DNA from: DATARH01 sp036008175
Lineage (GTDB): Bacteria; Pseudomonadota; Alphaproteobacteria; ATCC43930; CGMCC-115725
Direction of reading: 5' to 3'
DNA: 64,000 bases
NCBI GenBank assembly: GCA_036008175.1
Contig: DASYOB010000148.1
Span: forward strand, 1 to 64,000
This document shows positions 25,095 through 33,992 of this stretch, piece by piece (position 1 is the first letter of the stretch; the number at the start of each line of letters is the position of its first letter). The translations under genes were made by a program, and so were the position numbers. The notes beneath the pieces are model-generated. The model saw only the letters and a list, made by a program, of their open reading frames with translations. It was not told where the DNA came from and did not search any database.

Positions 25095-25627
25095 CCTCGA
25101 TGGACGCCATCGGGCACGAGTCCGCCGGAACTACACGGCATGTTTACCCAAGCTCGGCGATGATCGGCGACTATCTGCGCGCGGCGGCGGGGCTGGTGCC
25201 CACTGGCCTGTTGTTTGCGACCGTACCCGTGAGTGAGGTCGCTGCTGTGGTGCTCGGCAGTTTTGCGGCGATCTTCGCCGTATTCGGGTTGCGCACGGCG
25301 TGGCGTCATGGGACGAGTCTCGAAATGAGCGAAACCGAGCTATGCGCCCGCGGCGTCCGGAGCGAAACAATCGCCTGGGCCGAGCTCGACCGCATGAAGC
25401 TTGCCTATTACTCGACCCGCCGCGACCGAAAGAGCGGCTGGATGCAGCTGGAGGTTGGGGCCGGCGGCCGGCGGCTTCGGCTCGACAGCCGCATTGGCGG
25501 GTTCGACCAGGTGGTCCGGCGAGCCGCGGTTGCCGCGGCGGCGCGCGGGCTTGAGTTGAGCGAGGCGACCGTCGCGAATCTGCAGGCGCTCGGCGTGCGC
25601 GTGCCGGAATTCGAGGCACGGCAATGA
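25085..25627 (+). CDS. Membrane protein with PH-like domain
   Basis: The 180-residue protein has two hydrophobic segments (about residues 25-72, a short hairpin). The cytosolic domain has the strand pattern of bacterial PH domains: LEMSETELCARG, ETIAWAELDRMKL, WMQLEVGAGGRRLRLDS and a C-terminal helix. The family is uncharacterised. GTG 25085 overlaps the deacetylase gene; ATG 25100 is an alternative. Its stop overlaps the next start by 4 nt, which links the glycan genes to the peptide transporter. Confidence 0.62.
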   Translation: MALTSMDAIGHESAGTTRHVYPSSAMIGDYLRAAAGLVPTGLLFATVPVSEVAAVVLGSFAAIFAVFGLRTAWRHGTSLEMSETELCARGVRSETIAWAELDRMKLAYYSTRRDRKSGWMQLEVGAGGRRLRLDSRIGGFDQVVRRAAVAAAARGLELSEATVANLQALGVRVPEFEARQ

Positions 25628-27528
25628 GCGATCTGCTCCGGATTGAAGACCTCCATGTCCGGTTCGACACGCCGGGCGGCTACATCGAGGCGGTCAGGGG
25701 CGTCACGTTCCGGATGCGGCAGGGCTCGACCGTGGCGCTCGTCGGCGAGTCGGGCTCCGGCAAATCGGTCGTCAGCCAGAGCATCATGCGCATCCTGCCG
25801 CGCAACGGTCAGATCGCCCGCGGCGCGATCCAGTTTGCCGACCCGCGCAGCAACGGCGCGGTCGTCGATCTGGCGCAGCTGCCCGCCGACGGGCCTGAAA
25901 TGCGGGCGATCCGCGGCGGCCGGATCTCGATCATCTTCCAAGAGCCGATGAGTTCGCTGTCGCCGGTGCACACGATCGGCGACCAAGTCAGCGAAGCGTT
26001 GCGGCTGCATCGCACGCTCCGCGCGACGGAAGCAAAAGACCTGACCGTAGACATGCTCCGTCTCGTCGGGTTTCCAGATCCCGCGCGAGCGTGGCGCAGC
26101 TATCCGTTCGAGTTGTCCGGCGGCTTGCGCCAGCGCGCGATGATCGCGATGGCGCTGGTGTGCCGCCCGGCGCTGCTGATCGCCGACGAACCGACGACGG
26201 CGCTCGACGTGACGATCCAGGCCCAGATCCTGAAGTTGATCGTCGAATTGCAGCACGAACTCGACATGGCGGTGCTGCTGATCACCCACGACCTCGGTGT
26301 CGTCGCCAACATCGCCGAGGAGATCGTCGTGATGTATCACGGCGAGATCATGGAAAGCGGCACGCTCGACGACATCTTTCATCGAGCGCGCCACCCCTAT
26401 CTTAAAGCATTGCTGCGCGCGGTGCCGCGCTTCGATATGAAGCCGGGCGAGCGGCTGATGCCAATCCGCGACATTCCGGCTGGCGACGCACCGCATCTGA
26501 TGGCGCAGATGGCGCCATGGCCGAAAGAGGCAACGAGGCCATTGCTGGAATGTGTCGACATTCGCAAGAGCTTCGGATTGCGCGGCGGGCTCCTCGGTGG
26601 AGGTTCGGGGTCGCGCATCATCGCCATCGACGGCGTCAGCCTGCAGATCGCGCGAGGCGAATGCCTCGGCCTTGTCGGCGAGAGCGGTTGCGGCAAGACA
26701 ACCCTGAGCAAGATCCTGCTGCGTGCGGTGCAGCCGGACGCCGGTCAGGTGATCTTCAACGACCGCGGCGTGGAGACCGATGTCCTCGCGCTGGAGGGCG
26801 AGGAGCTGAAGCGCTTCCGGCGCCAGGTGCAATTCATTTTCCAGGATCCGTTCGGATCATTGAATCCGCGGATGACGGTCTACGACATCATTGCGGAACC
26901 GCTGGTGATCCACGGCATCGGCGATTCCCGCTCGCGCCACGAGATGGTCGCCGAGCTGGTCACCCTGGTTGGGCTCGACCGCCGCCATATGCGCCGATAC
27001 CCGCACAGCTTCTCCGGCGGCCAGCGCCAGCGCATCGGCATCGCCCGGGCGCTCGCCCTGCGGCCCGAACTGGTCATCTGCGACGAGCCGGTCTCCGCGC
27101 TCGATGTCTCGATCCAGGCCCAGATCCTCAACCTATTGATGGATTTGCAGAAAAAGCTCGGCCTGACCTATCTGTTCATCTCGCACAATCTGGCGGTCGT
27201 CGACTACATCGCCGATCGAGTCGCGGTGATGTGCGCGGGACGCATCGTCGAGATGGCGGGACGCGGCGTCCTGTTCCGCAACCCGGTGCATCCCTATACT
27301 CAGGCCCTGCTCGCGGCGGTACCGACGCCCGACCCAACCCACCGCCTCGACTTCCATCGTCTGATGGAGGGTCGAGCCTCCGATCCCTGCGCTTGGCCCG
27401 AGCCGTTTCGGCGGGAGCCCGGACGGCCGATCGAGCTGATCGAAGTCGAGCCAGGTCATTTCGTCGAGGCGACCGCGATGCCGATCGCAGCAGCTGCGCG
27501 CGAGGTCAGCCTCGCCGCTCCGGGCTGA
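25624..27528 (+). CDS. yejF: Peptide ABC transporter ATPase, two fused domains (YejF-like)
   Basis: The 634-residue protein has two complete ATPase domains. The first has Walker A GESGSGKS, signature LSGGLRQRAMIA and Walker B LLIADEPTTALD; the second has GESGCGKTT, FSGGQRQRIGIA and LVICDEPVSALD. Both end in the Pro-rich HPYxxAL peptide-uptake C-terminal motif. Fusion of the DppD- and DppF-like halves is typical of YejF of the oligopeptide/microcin C importer. The substrate-binding protein and both permeases follow. Confidence 0.88.
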   Translation: MSDLLRIEDLHVRFDTPGGYIEAVRGVTFRMRQGSTVALVGESGSGKSVVSQSIMRILPRNGQIARGAIQFADPRSNGAVVDLAQLPADGPEMRAIRGGRISIIFQEPMSSLSPVHTIGDQVSEALRLHRTLRATEAKDLTVDMLRLVGFPDPARAWRSYPFELSGGLRQRAMIAMALVCRPALLIADEPTTALDVTIQAQILKLIVELQHELDMAVLLITHDLGVVANIAEEIVVMYHGEIMESGTLDDIFHRARHPYLKALLRAVPRFDMKPGERLMPIRDIPAGDAPHLMAQMAPWPKEATRPLLECVDIRKSFGLRGGLLGGGSGSRIIAIDGVSLQIARGECLGLVGESGCGKTTLSKILLRAVQPDAGQVIFNDRGVETDVLALEGEELKRFRRQVQFIFQDPFGSLNPRMTVYDIIAEPLVIHGIGDSRSRHEMVAELVTLVGLDRRHMRRYPHSFSGGQRQRIGIARALALRPELVICDEPVSALDVSIQAQILNLLMDLQKKLGLTYLFISHNLAVVDYIADRVAVMCAGRIVEMAGRGVLFRNPVHPYTQALLAAVPTPDPTHRLDFHRLMEGRASDPCAWPEPFRREPGRPIELIEVEPGHFVEATAMPIAAAAREVSLAAPG

Positions 27529-29501
27529 TGCGCGCGGGGAGCACGGCATCGTCGGGTTGCCGCGGCATCGCTGCGTCCGCTGCCGCAATCGCCTTCCTGT
27601 CCGCAGCCCTGCTCCTCGCCACCGGCGGCACCAGCCACGCGGCGTTGCAGGAGACGCCGTCCTTGGCGGCCGAAGTGGCCCAGGGCGCGTTGCCGCCGGT
27701 GACCGATCGTATCCCGCGCGAGCCCGCCTTGGCGGAACTGGAGACGATCGGACGGCCGGGTGGCACGCTGCAAATGCTGATGGCCAGCCCGAAGGACACC
27801 CGCATGATGGTGGTGTACGGCTACGCCAGGCTCGTCGCCTATACGCCGGCGCTGGCGCTCGTCCCGGACATGCTGGAAGCGGTCGATGTGGCGGAGGGGC
27901 GCAGTTTCACGCTGCATCTGCGCGCCGGGCACAAATGGTCCGACGGCAAGCCGTTTACGTCCGAGGATTTCCGCTACTGGTTCGAGGACGTCGCGCAAAA
28001 TCCGGAGCTGACGCCCTCCGGCCTGCCGATGGCGCTGTTGCCGAACGGCGAGCCGCCGCAATTCACCGTGCTCGACGAACGAACGGTTCGGTACAGCTGG
28101 TCGCAACCGAACCCGCTATTCCTGCCGGCGTTGGCCGGAGCCGATCCGCTGTTCATCTACTGCCCGGCCCATTACCTGAAGCAATTCCATAAGAAGTACG
28201 CCGATCAAGAAGCCCTCACCGCGTTGATCAAAGCCGCCAGCGCCCGCAATTGGTCGGCATTGCACAACAAGATGGACGCCATGTACCGGAACGACAATCC
28301 GGATATGCCGTCTCTTGAACCCTGGGTACTGAAAACGCGGCCGCCAGCCGACCGCATCGTTTTCGAAAGGAACCCATATTATTATCGGGTCGACGGCGCT
28401 GGCCATCAGCTGCCGTATATTGACCGCGTCGTATTTTCGATCGCCAGCAGCAAGATCATTCCGGCGAAGACCGGGGCGGGGGAAAGCGATCTTCAGGCAC
28501 GCTATCTCAGCTTTGACGACTATACGTTCCTGAAGGCCGGCGAGGAGGCCAACGCCTACAAGGTCCGGCTGTGGCGGACTGGTCCAGGCAGCCAGCTCGC
28601 GCTGTACCCGAACCTCAATGTCGATGACGAGGTCTGGCGCGGCCTGTTGCGCGACGTGCGGTTCCGGCGCGCGCTGTCGCTCGCCACCGACCGGCACGAG
28701 ATCAATCAGGTGATCTATTTCGGGTTGGCGCTCGAAGGGCAGAACACCGTGCTGCCGGAAAGCCCGCTCTACCGCCCCGAGTACCGATCGGCCTGGGCCG
28801 GCTACGACATTGACGAGGCCAACCGCCTTCTCGACTTGATCGGTCTCAAATTAGGCAGCGACGGCGTCCGGCAGCTGCCGGACGGACGCCCGGCCGATAT
28901 CGTCGTCGAAGATTCCGGAGAGTCGACCGAAAAGTCGGATGTCCTCGAACTGGTCCGAGATTCCTGGCGCAAGATCGGCATACGTCTGTTTTCCCGCCCG
29001 ATGCAGCTTACCTTGTTTCGCCGTCGGGTGTTTTCCGGTCAAACGCTGATGTCGATCGACAAGGGCATCGAGAACGGTCTCGCCACCGCCGACATGTCGC
29101 CCTCGGAGTTCGCACCGACGGCCCAGGAGCAGCTCGAATGGCCGAAATGGGGCCAGTATATGGAGACCAAGGGTAAGGCCGGCGAAGCTCCCGATCTGCC
29201 CCAGGCAACCCAGCTCAAGCACCTTTATAAGGAGTGGCTGGCTGATTCCGGCAGCGACGATCATGCGCGGATCTGGCACCAGATGCTGCGGATCTGGGCG
29301 GAGGAGGTATATTCGATTGGCACCGTCGCCGGCGTGCAGCAACCGGTCGTCGTCAGCGCGCGGCTTCGCAACGTGCCGAGCGACGGGGTTTACAATTGGG
29401 ACCCCGGTGCTCATTTCGGGATCTACAAGCCGGACGGGTTCTGGTTCGATCAAACCGCCGCACCGGCCGCGTCCGCCGAGCTGGCGAGCCCGGCACAGTA
29501 A
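27528..29501 (+). CDS. Extracellular solute-binding protein family 5 (YejA-like)
   Basis: The 657-residue secreted protein has a long signal peptide (about residues 1-38), then the family-5 pattern: YGYARLVAYTPAL, FTLHLRAGHKWSDGKPFTSED, FERNPYYYRVDG, and DVRFRRALSLATDRHEI. These proteins bind oligopeptides in the periplasm and deliver them to the membrane complex. Its ATG shares one base with the stop of the ATPase gene, so the two are coupled. Confidence 0.87.
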   Translation: MRAGSTASSGCRGIAASAAAIAFLSAALLLATGGTSHAALQETPSLAAEVAQGALPPVTDRIPREPALAELETIGRPGGTLQMLMASPKDTRMMVVYGYARLVAYTPALALVPDMLEAVDVAEGRSFTLHLRAGHKWSDGKPFTSEDFRYWFEDVAQNPELTPSGLPMALLPNGEPPQFTVLDERTVRYSWSQPNPLFLPALAGADPLFIYCPAHYLKQFHKKYADQEALTALIKAASARNWSALHNKMDAMYRNDNPDMPSLEPWVLKTRPPADRIVFERNPYYYRVDGAGHQLPYIDRVVFSIASSKIIPAKTGAGESDLQARYLSFDDYTFLKAGEEANAYKVRLWRTGPGSQLALYPNLNVDDEVWRGLLRDVRFRRALSLATDRHEINQVIYFGLALEGQNTVLPESPLYRPEYRSAWAGYDIDEANRLLDLIGLKLGSDGVRQLPDGRPADIVVEDSGESTEKSDVLELVRDSWRKIGIRLFSRPMQLTLFRRRVFSGQTLMSIDKGIENGLATADMSPSEFAPTAQEQLEWPKWGQYMETKGKAGEAPDLPQATQLKHLYKEWLADSGSDDHARIWHQMLRIWAEEVYSIGTVAGVQQPVVVSARLRNVPSDGVYNWDPGAHFGIYKPDGFWFDQTAAPAASAELASPAQ

Positions 29502-29614
29502 TGGACGAATGCACGATATTCTCGTGTCAGACGCGACGAAATTCGGATACTTCAATCACCGCCCGGCTTGGCCATGGCGGCGACCTACGCAACCTCTAGC
29601 CCTTGTTCGCTTCG

Positions 29615-30613
29615 ATGCTTGGCTACCTCGTTCACCGCATCCTGATCATGATCCCGACGCTGATCGCCATCAGCATCGTGATCTTCATCATCATTCACCT
29701 GCCGCCGGGCGATTATTTCTCGACCTACATCGCCGAGCTGCAAAGTTCCGGCGAGAAAGCAGACCTCGCCAAGATCGCCTTCCTGAGGGCGCAATACGGC
29801 TTCGACCGACCACTGTGGCAGCAATATATCTATTGGGCCGTCGGGCTGCTGCATGGCGATATGGGCTATTCCTTTCTGTATGACCTGCCGGTCAATAAGG
29901 TTGTCGGCGACCGCCTGCTGCTGACCTTCGTCGTCTCGTTCACGACGATCCTGTTCACGTACATCGTCGCGTTCCCGATCGGGGTTTATTCGGCGACGCA
30001 CCAGTACAGCCTCTCCGACTACCTGTTGACGTTTGTCGGGTTTCTCGGCTTGGCGACGCCGAGCTTTCTGCTGGCGCTGCTCCTCGTATACTTGGCGCAT
30101 GTCTATTTCGGCATCTCGGTCGGCGGCTTGATGGACCCCCAATACGTCGATGCCCCATGGTCGTGGGGCAAGGTGATGTCCGTCTTCGCGCATATCTGGA
30201 TACCGGTCATCGTCATCGGCTTGGCCGGGACCGCCAGCATGATCCGCCGGCTGCGGGCCAATTTGCTCGACGAGCTGCAGAAGCAATACGTGGTGACGGC
30301 CCGCGCCAAAGGCCTGCACCCGATGAAGGTGCTGTTCAAATATCCGCTGCGGCTGGCGCTCAACCCGTTCGTATCGGATATCGGCTCGCTGCTGCCGCAT
30401 GTAATCTCGGGGGCGGCGGTGGTGTCGGTGGTGATGTCGTTGCCGACCACCGGGCCGATGCTGCTCGACGCGCTGCGCAGTCAGGACATGTACCTCGCCG
30501 GCTCTTTCCTGATGTTCATGGCGTTTCTGACCGTGATCGGCGTGTTTCTGTCGGATCTGGCGCTCGCCGCGCTCGACCCGCGGATCCGCCTGCAAGGCGG
30601 GCGCCGCTTATGA
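29615..30613 (+). CDS. Peptide ABC transporter permease (YejB-like)
   Basis: The 332-residue protein has six hydrophobic segments beginning YLVHRILIMIPTLIAISIVI, and the EAA-like loop VVTARAKGLHPMKVLFKYPL that contacts the ATPase. The frame also allows TTG 29603. The 113-nt gap upstream has no clear gene. It overlaps the next permease by 4 nt. Confidence 0.88.
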   Translation: MLGYLVHRILIMIPTLIAISIVIFIIIHLPPGDYFSTYIAELQSSGEKADLAKIAFLRAQYGFDRPLWQQYIYWAVGLLHGDMGYSFLYDLPVNKVVGDRLLLTFVVSFTTILFTYIVAFPIGVYSATHQYSLSDYLLTFVGFLGLATPSFLLALLLVYLAHVYFGISVGGLMDPQYVDAPWSWGKVMSVFAHIWIPVIVIGLAGTASMIRRLRANLLDELQKQYVVTARAKGLHPMKVLFKYPLRLALNPFVSDIGSLLPHVISGAAVVSVVMSLPTTGPMLLDALRSQDMYLAGSFLMFMAFLTVIGVFLSDLALAALDPRIRLQGGRRL

Positions 30614-31830
30614 GTGAACTCGACATCAGCGCCGGACCGGCAGCGCCCGAGAAAGCGCGCGCCGCTCGCGGCCGATTAGGCGATGTCGCAACCCATTACG
30701 TGTCGCCGGCGCCGTTCGATCCCTATTCGGTCGACGTCATGACCCCGGCGCAGGAGCGTTTCTACCGCGCCTCGCCTACTCGCCTGATGTGGTGGCGACT
30801 GCGCCGGCACCGGGTTGCCGTCGCCTCGGGCGCGCTGCTGCTCGCGATGTACGCCATTACGCTATTCTGCGAATTTCTTGCCCCTTACGGGCTGGACAGT
30901 CGGCATACCGATTTCATCTATGCGCCGCCGCAGCGGGTGCATTTTATCGACCAAGGCAGACTGACAGCGCCATTCGTCGACGGCGACGATTACCGGCTCG
31001 ACATGACCAACCTCCGCCGCGTCTACACGCCCAACGCCGCGAAGCACGAGCCGATCCGCTTTTTCTGCCACGGCGACCAGTATCTGTTCTGGGGCCTCGT
31101 CCCGGGCGATCTGCACCTCGTCTGCCCGGCTCATGGCGGCCAGCTGTTTCTTCTCGGCACCGATCGGCTCGGCCGCGACCTGCTTTCGCGCATCATCTAT
31201 GGCGCGCGGATCTCGCTGACGGTCGGCCTTCTGGGCGTCACGGTCAGCTTTACCCTCGGCATCCTGATCGGCGGCATCGCCGGCTATTACGGCGGCTGGA
31301 CCGACATGCTGACCCAGCGTGGCATCGAGGTCGTTCAGTCCTTCCCGCACTTGCCGCTGTGGATGGCGCTCTCAGCGATCCTGCCGGTGACCTGGAGCCC
31401 GATCCTGGTCTATTTCGGCATCACGCTGATCCTCGGCATGATCGAGTGGACCCATCTGGCTCGCGCCGTGCGCTCGAAACTATTGTCTTTGCGCGAGGAG
31501 GATTTCTGCACCGCCGCGGTACTGATGGGCGCGAGCCCGGGGCGGATCATCGGCCGCCACCTGCTGCCGAGCTTTATGAGCCACCTGATCGCCTCGGCGA
31601 CCCTGATTATCCCCGGCATGATCCTCGGCGAAACGGCGCTGTCGTTCCTTGGCCTCGGCCTGCGTCCGCCGATCACCAGTTGGGGCGTCCTGTTGAACGA
31701 GGCGCAGAACATCAACGTCGTGGCGCTTTACCCGTGGCTGATGCTGCCGGTGGTGCCGGTAATTCTGACCGTGCTGGCGTTCAACTTCCTCGGTGACGGG
31801 CTGCGCGACGCGGCCGACCCCTATCACTGA
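30610..31830 (+). CDS. Peptide ABC transporter permease (YejE-like, with large periplasmic loop)
   Basis: The 406-residue protein has a cytosolic N-terminus of about 60 residues, a first membrane segment (about 72-95), a long extracytosolic loop of about 90 residues, then the permease core with LGTDRLGRDLLSRIIYGARI, the EAA loop FCTAAVLMGASPGRIIGRH, and LSFLGLGLRPPITSWG. Such a loop is a feature of YejE-type permeases. It ends the transport operon. Confidence 0.88.
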   Translation: MSELDISAGPAAPEKARAARGRLGDVATHYVSPAPFDPYSVDVMTPAQERFYRASPTRLMWWRLRRHRVAVASGALLLAMYAITLFCEFLAPYGLDSRHTDFIYAPPQRVHFIDQGRLTAPFVDGDDYRLDMTNLRRVYTPNAAKHEPIRFFCHGDQYLFWGLVPGDLHLVCPAHGGQLFLLGTDRLGRDLLSRIIYGARISLTVGLLGVTVSFTLGILIGGIAGYYGGWTDMLTQRGIEVVQSFPHLPLWMALSAILPVTWSPILVYFGITLILGMIEWTHLARAVRSKLLSLREEDFCTAAVLMGASPGRIIGRHLLPSFMSHLIASATLIIPGMILGETALSFLGLGLRPPITSWGVLLNEAQNINVVALYPWLMLPVVPVILTVLAFNFLGDGLRDAADPYH

Positions 31831-31845
31831 CCCGGTCGGAAAATC

Positions 31846-31924
31846 GTAGGACGGGTGGAGCGTAGCGAAACCGGGACTTCTCACGCGAGCCGGGCCGTGG
31901 CGGGTTATACTTCGCTCACCCGCC
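31846..31924. repeat. Palindromic repeat (GGGTGGAGCG...CGCTCACCC type)
   Basis: Left arm GACGGGTGGAGCGTAGCGA and right arm ACTTCGCTCACCCGCC are imperfectly complementary. It lies between the convergent ends of the transporter operon and the next gene. Confidence 0.6.
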
Positions 31925-31943
31925 CCACCATCGCGATCCGAAA

Positions 31944-32789
31944 CTAGGGACGCAGCACCAGCCCTTCATGGGCGACGATTGTGCCAGGTCGGATCTTGGC
32001 CGCGTCGGCGGCGACCTTGTCCATGAAAATATCGTCGTGGTCCGGATCGTGGTGGAACACGACCAATGTCCCGACCCGGGCCGCATCGGCGAGGCGCACC
32101 CCTTCCTGCCAAGTCGAATGCCCCCAATGCTGGTGCGCCGGGTATTCCTCGTCAGTATAGGTGCAGTCGTAAATCATCACATCGGCGTGATCGACGAGCC
32201 GCAGCACGTTGGGGTCGAGCCGGCCGGGCTCATGCTCGGTATCGGTGATGTAGGCAACCGCCTTGCCGTTGTATTCGATGCGGTAGCCGGTGGCCCCGTT
32301 CGGGTGGTTGAGGGGCGCCGTGCGCAGAGCGATCCTGGGATGGGTCACCAGCGACTCGCCAGCTGAGAAATCGTGAAAGGCGAGCTTCGCCGTGAAGATG
32401 TCTAGCGGCACCGGGAATAGGGGCGGCGCCATCATCTTGCCAAGGACCTCCTCGATCCCGGAATAGGGCTTTAGATGACCGGCCCAGATGCGGATGTTGT
32501 TGCGCGCATCGTAACAGGGGGCAAAAAAAGGCAGGCCGTGGACATGATCCAGATGGGTGTGCGTGTAAAAAAGGTCGAAATCGCGCGGATACCCACCCCT
32601 GAGCAGCTCTTCGCCAAGTTTGCGCAGGCCCGAGCCGCCATCGAAGACCAATAGGTGCTCGCCGCAGCGAACTTCGATGCAGGCGGTGTTGCCGCCGTAG
32701 CGCGCGGTCGCATGACCGGGGCAGGCGATACTGCCGCGCACGCCCCAGAAGCGAACCGTGAAATCCGGCTTCACCAACGCCAAGGCCAT
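31944..32789 (-). CDS. MBL-fold metallo-hydrolase
   Basis: The 281-residue protein has VRFWGVRGSIACPG and YGGNTACIEV at the start, then the metal motif THTHLDHVHGLP, TAPLNHPNGATGYRI, YITDTEH and a C-terminal FHHDPDHDD. This set matches the phosphodiesterase-like (PhnP/RNase Z/cyclic phosphodiesterase) branch of metallo-beta-lactamase proteins rather than lactonases. The substrate is unknown. The upstream gap is AT-rich and probably contains its promoter. Confidence 0.83.
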   Translation of the reverse strand: MALALVKPDFTVRFWGVRGSIACPGHATARYGGNTACIEVRCGEHLLVFDGGSGLRKLGEELLRGGYPRDFDLFYTHTHLDHVHGLPFFAPCYDARNNIRIWAGHLKPYSGIEEVLGKMMAPPLFPVPLDIFTAKLAFHDFSAGESLVTHPRIALRTAPLNHPNGATGYRIEYNGKAVAYITDTEHEPGRLDPNVLRLVDHADVMIYDCTYTDEEYPAHQHWGHSTWQEGVRLADAARVGTLVVFHHDPDHDDIFMDKVAADAAKIRPGTIVAHEGLVLRP

Positions 32790-32962
32790 CCCCGTCCACG
32801 CGCCCCCGGTTTCACTAAATAATAATTACAAACAATCTGCAAAAGCGCGACTGCGCAGCCTCGTCTTGGTACCTCGCTTTTGACTTTTTTTTGCTCTAAC
32901 CCGTCGTTAACCAGTTGGGCGTTAGAAAGGGCCTCAGTGCTCAGCCAGAACGGGAGCCTGAG

Positions 32963-33169
32963 ATGGCCCAGACAGATACCGAGTATGCGGCGGCGGTTGC
33001 CGATTTTCTCCGTAAAAAGAGCATAACCCGTTGTCCGACCGTATGTGTCGTCGCGACCCGCGGCAGCGTACCCGAGGCGGATCGGGCTGCGCTGCGCAAT
33101 TACAACGAGGCCCGGGAAGCGGCCCGGATGGAAAAGCTCAGAAGCTACCAGCAGATGCTCGCTTCCTGA
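32963..33169 (+). CDS. Small hypothetical protein, 68 residues
   Basis: GGGAG lies 7 nt before the ATG. The protein is hydrophilic and helical. It contains DFLRKKSITRCPTVCVVATR, with a CPTxC pair, followed by a charged C-terminal helix. Small alphaproteobacterial proteins with an RCPT motif of this kind exist, but I know no function. An upstream in-frame start at 32915 would add 16 unconserved-looking residues. TTGACT in the AT-rich upstream region could be a -35 element, but no good -10 follows. Confidence 0.6.
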   Translation: MAQTDTEYAAAVADFLRKKSITRCPTVCVVATRGSVPEADRAALRNYNEAREAARMEKLRSYQQMLAS

Positions 33170-33173
33170 TGCC

Positions 33174-33911
33174 TCAGCGGCCCTCGTACCGCGGTTTGCG
33201 CCTCTCCTTGAAGGCGCGCACGCCCTCGGCGGCATCGGCGCTGTTGCGCACCGCCGCGAGTTCGGCACCGAATCGGGCCGCCAGTTCCGCCGGTCCCTTC
33301 GGCAGGACATGCTCGTTGACGAACCGTTTCATCGTCGCCAGCGCCAGCGGCGCCAGGTCGACGATCTTGTGAGCGACGGCTAGCGCCTCCTCGATCTCCT
33401 TTCCGTTAGCAACGACTTTATTAACCAGCCCCGCCTGATAGGCGCGCTCCGCGTCGAGCGGCTCGCCGACCAGCATCATCTGCATCGCGATCTTGTGCGG
33501 AATGCGCGCGGCAAGCCCGGCGATCATCCCGCCGGTGATGCCGACCTTGCCCTCCGGGTAGGAGAATTTGGCGTCCTCGGTCGCGACCAAGAGATCGCAC
33601 ATCATCGCCATGACGAGCCCCCCGCCGATGCACCAGCCGGCGACGGCCGCGATGATCGGCTTGTCGGTGGTGATCCCGACCGTCGGAACGCAGCGCCACA
33701 GCTCCGGCAGGTCGGTGACGTCGGCGCCGGCGGAAAAGGCGCGGCCGCCGGCGCCGGTCAGGATTGCGACCCGCTGCCCAGAGTGGTCGAACTCGGCGAA
33801 AGCCTGTTGCAGCTCGATCGCGACCGCTTTGTTGATCGCGTTCAGCTTCTCGGGCCGGTTTATGCTGACGATCGTGACCGGGCCGCGTTCCTCGACGCTG
33901 ACGACACTCAT
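33174..33911 (-). CDS. Enoyl-CoA hydratase/isomerase family protein
   Basis: The 245-residue crotonase-fold protein has VTIVSINRPEKLNAINKAV, the oxyanion-hole segments AFSAGADVTDL and WCIGGGLVMAMMCDLLVA, and FSYPEGKVGITGG with one catalytic acid. It acts on acyl-CoA thioesters, as a hydratase or isomerase. AAGGAG is well placed before ATG 33911. It is divergent from the oxygenase gene at 33993. Confidence 0.87.
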   Translation of the reverse strand: MSVVSVEERGPVTIVSINRPEKLNAINKAVAIELQQAFAEFDHSGQRVAILTGAGGRAFSAGADVTDLPELWRCVPTVGITTDKPIIAAVAGWCIGGGLVMAMMCDLLVATEDAKFSYPEGKVGITGGMIAGLAARIPHKIAMQMMLVGEPLDAERAYQAGLVNKVVANGKEIEEALAVAHKIVDLAPLALATMKRFVNEHVLPKGPAELAARFGAELAAVRNSADAAEGVRAFKERRKPRYEGR

Positions 33912-33992
33912 TTGCTTCTCCTTGCGAGGCGGCAACTGGAACCGCACGGACTCGCCGGTTTATAGTCCCCTGCGAGCAACCCGGAGAGGGCG

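Noticed and set aside
26517..27527. Long in-frame extension upstream of the solute-binding protein
   Set aside because: It lies in the shadow of the YejF-like gene. The signal peptide sets the start at 27528.
29502..29614. Small gene in the gap before the YejB-like permease
   Set aside because: A 31-codon frame exists but has no ribosome-binding site and no protein-like composition.
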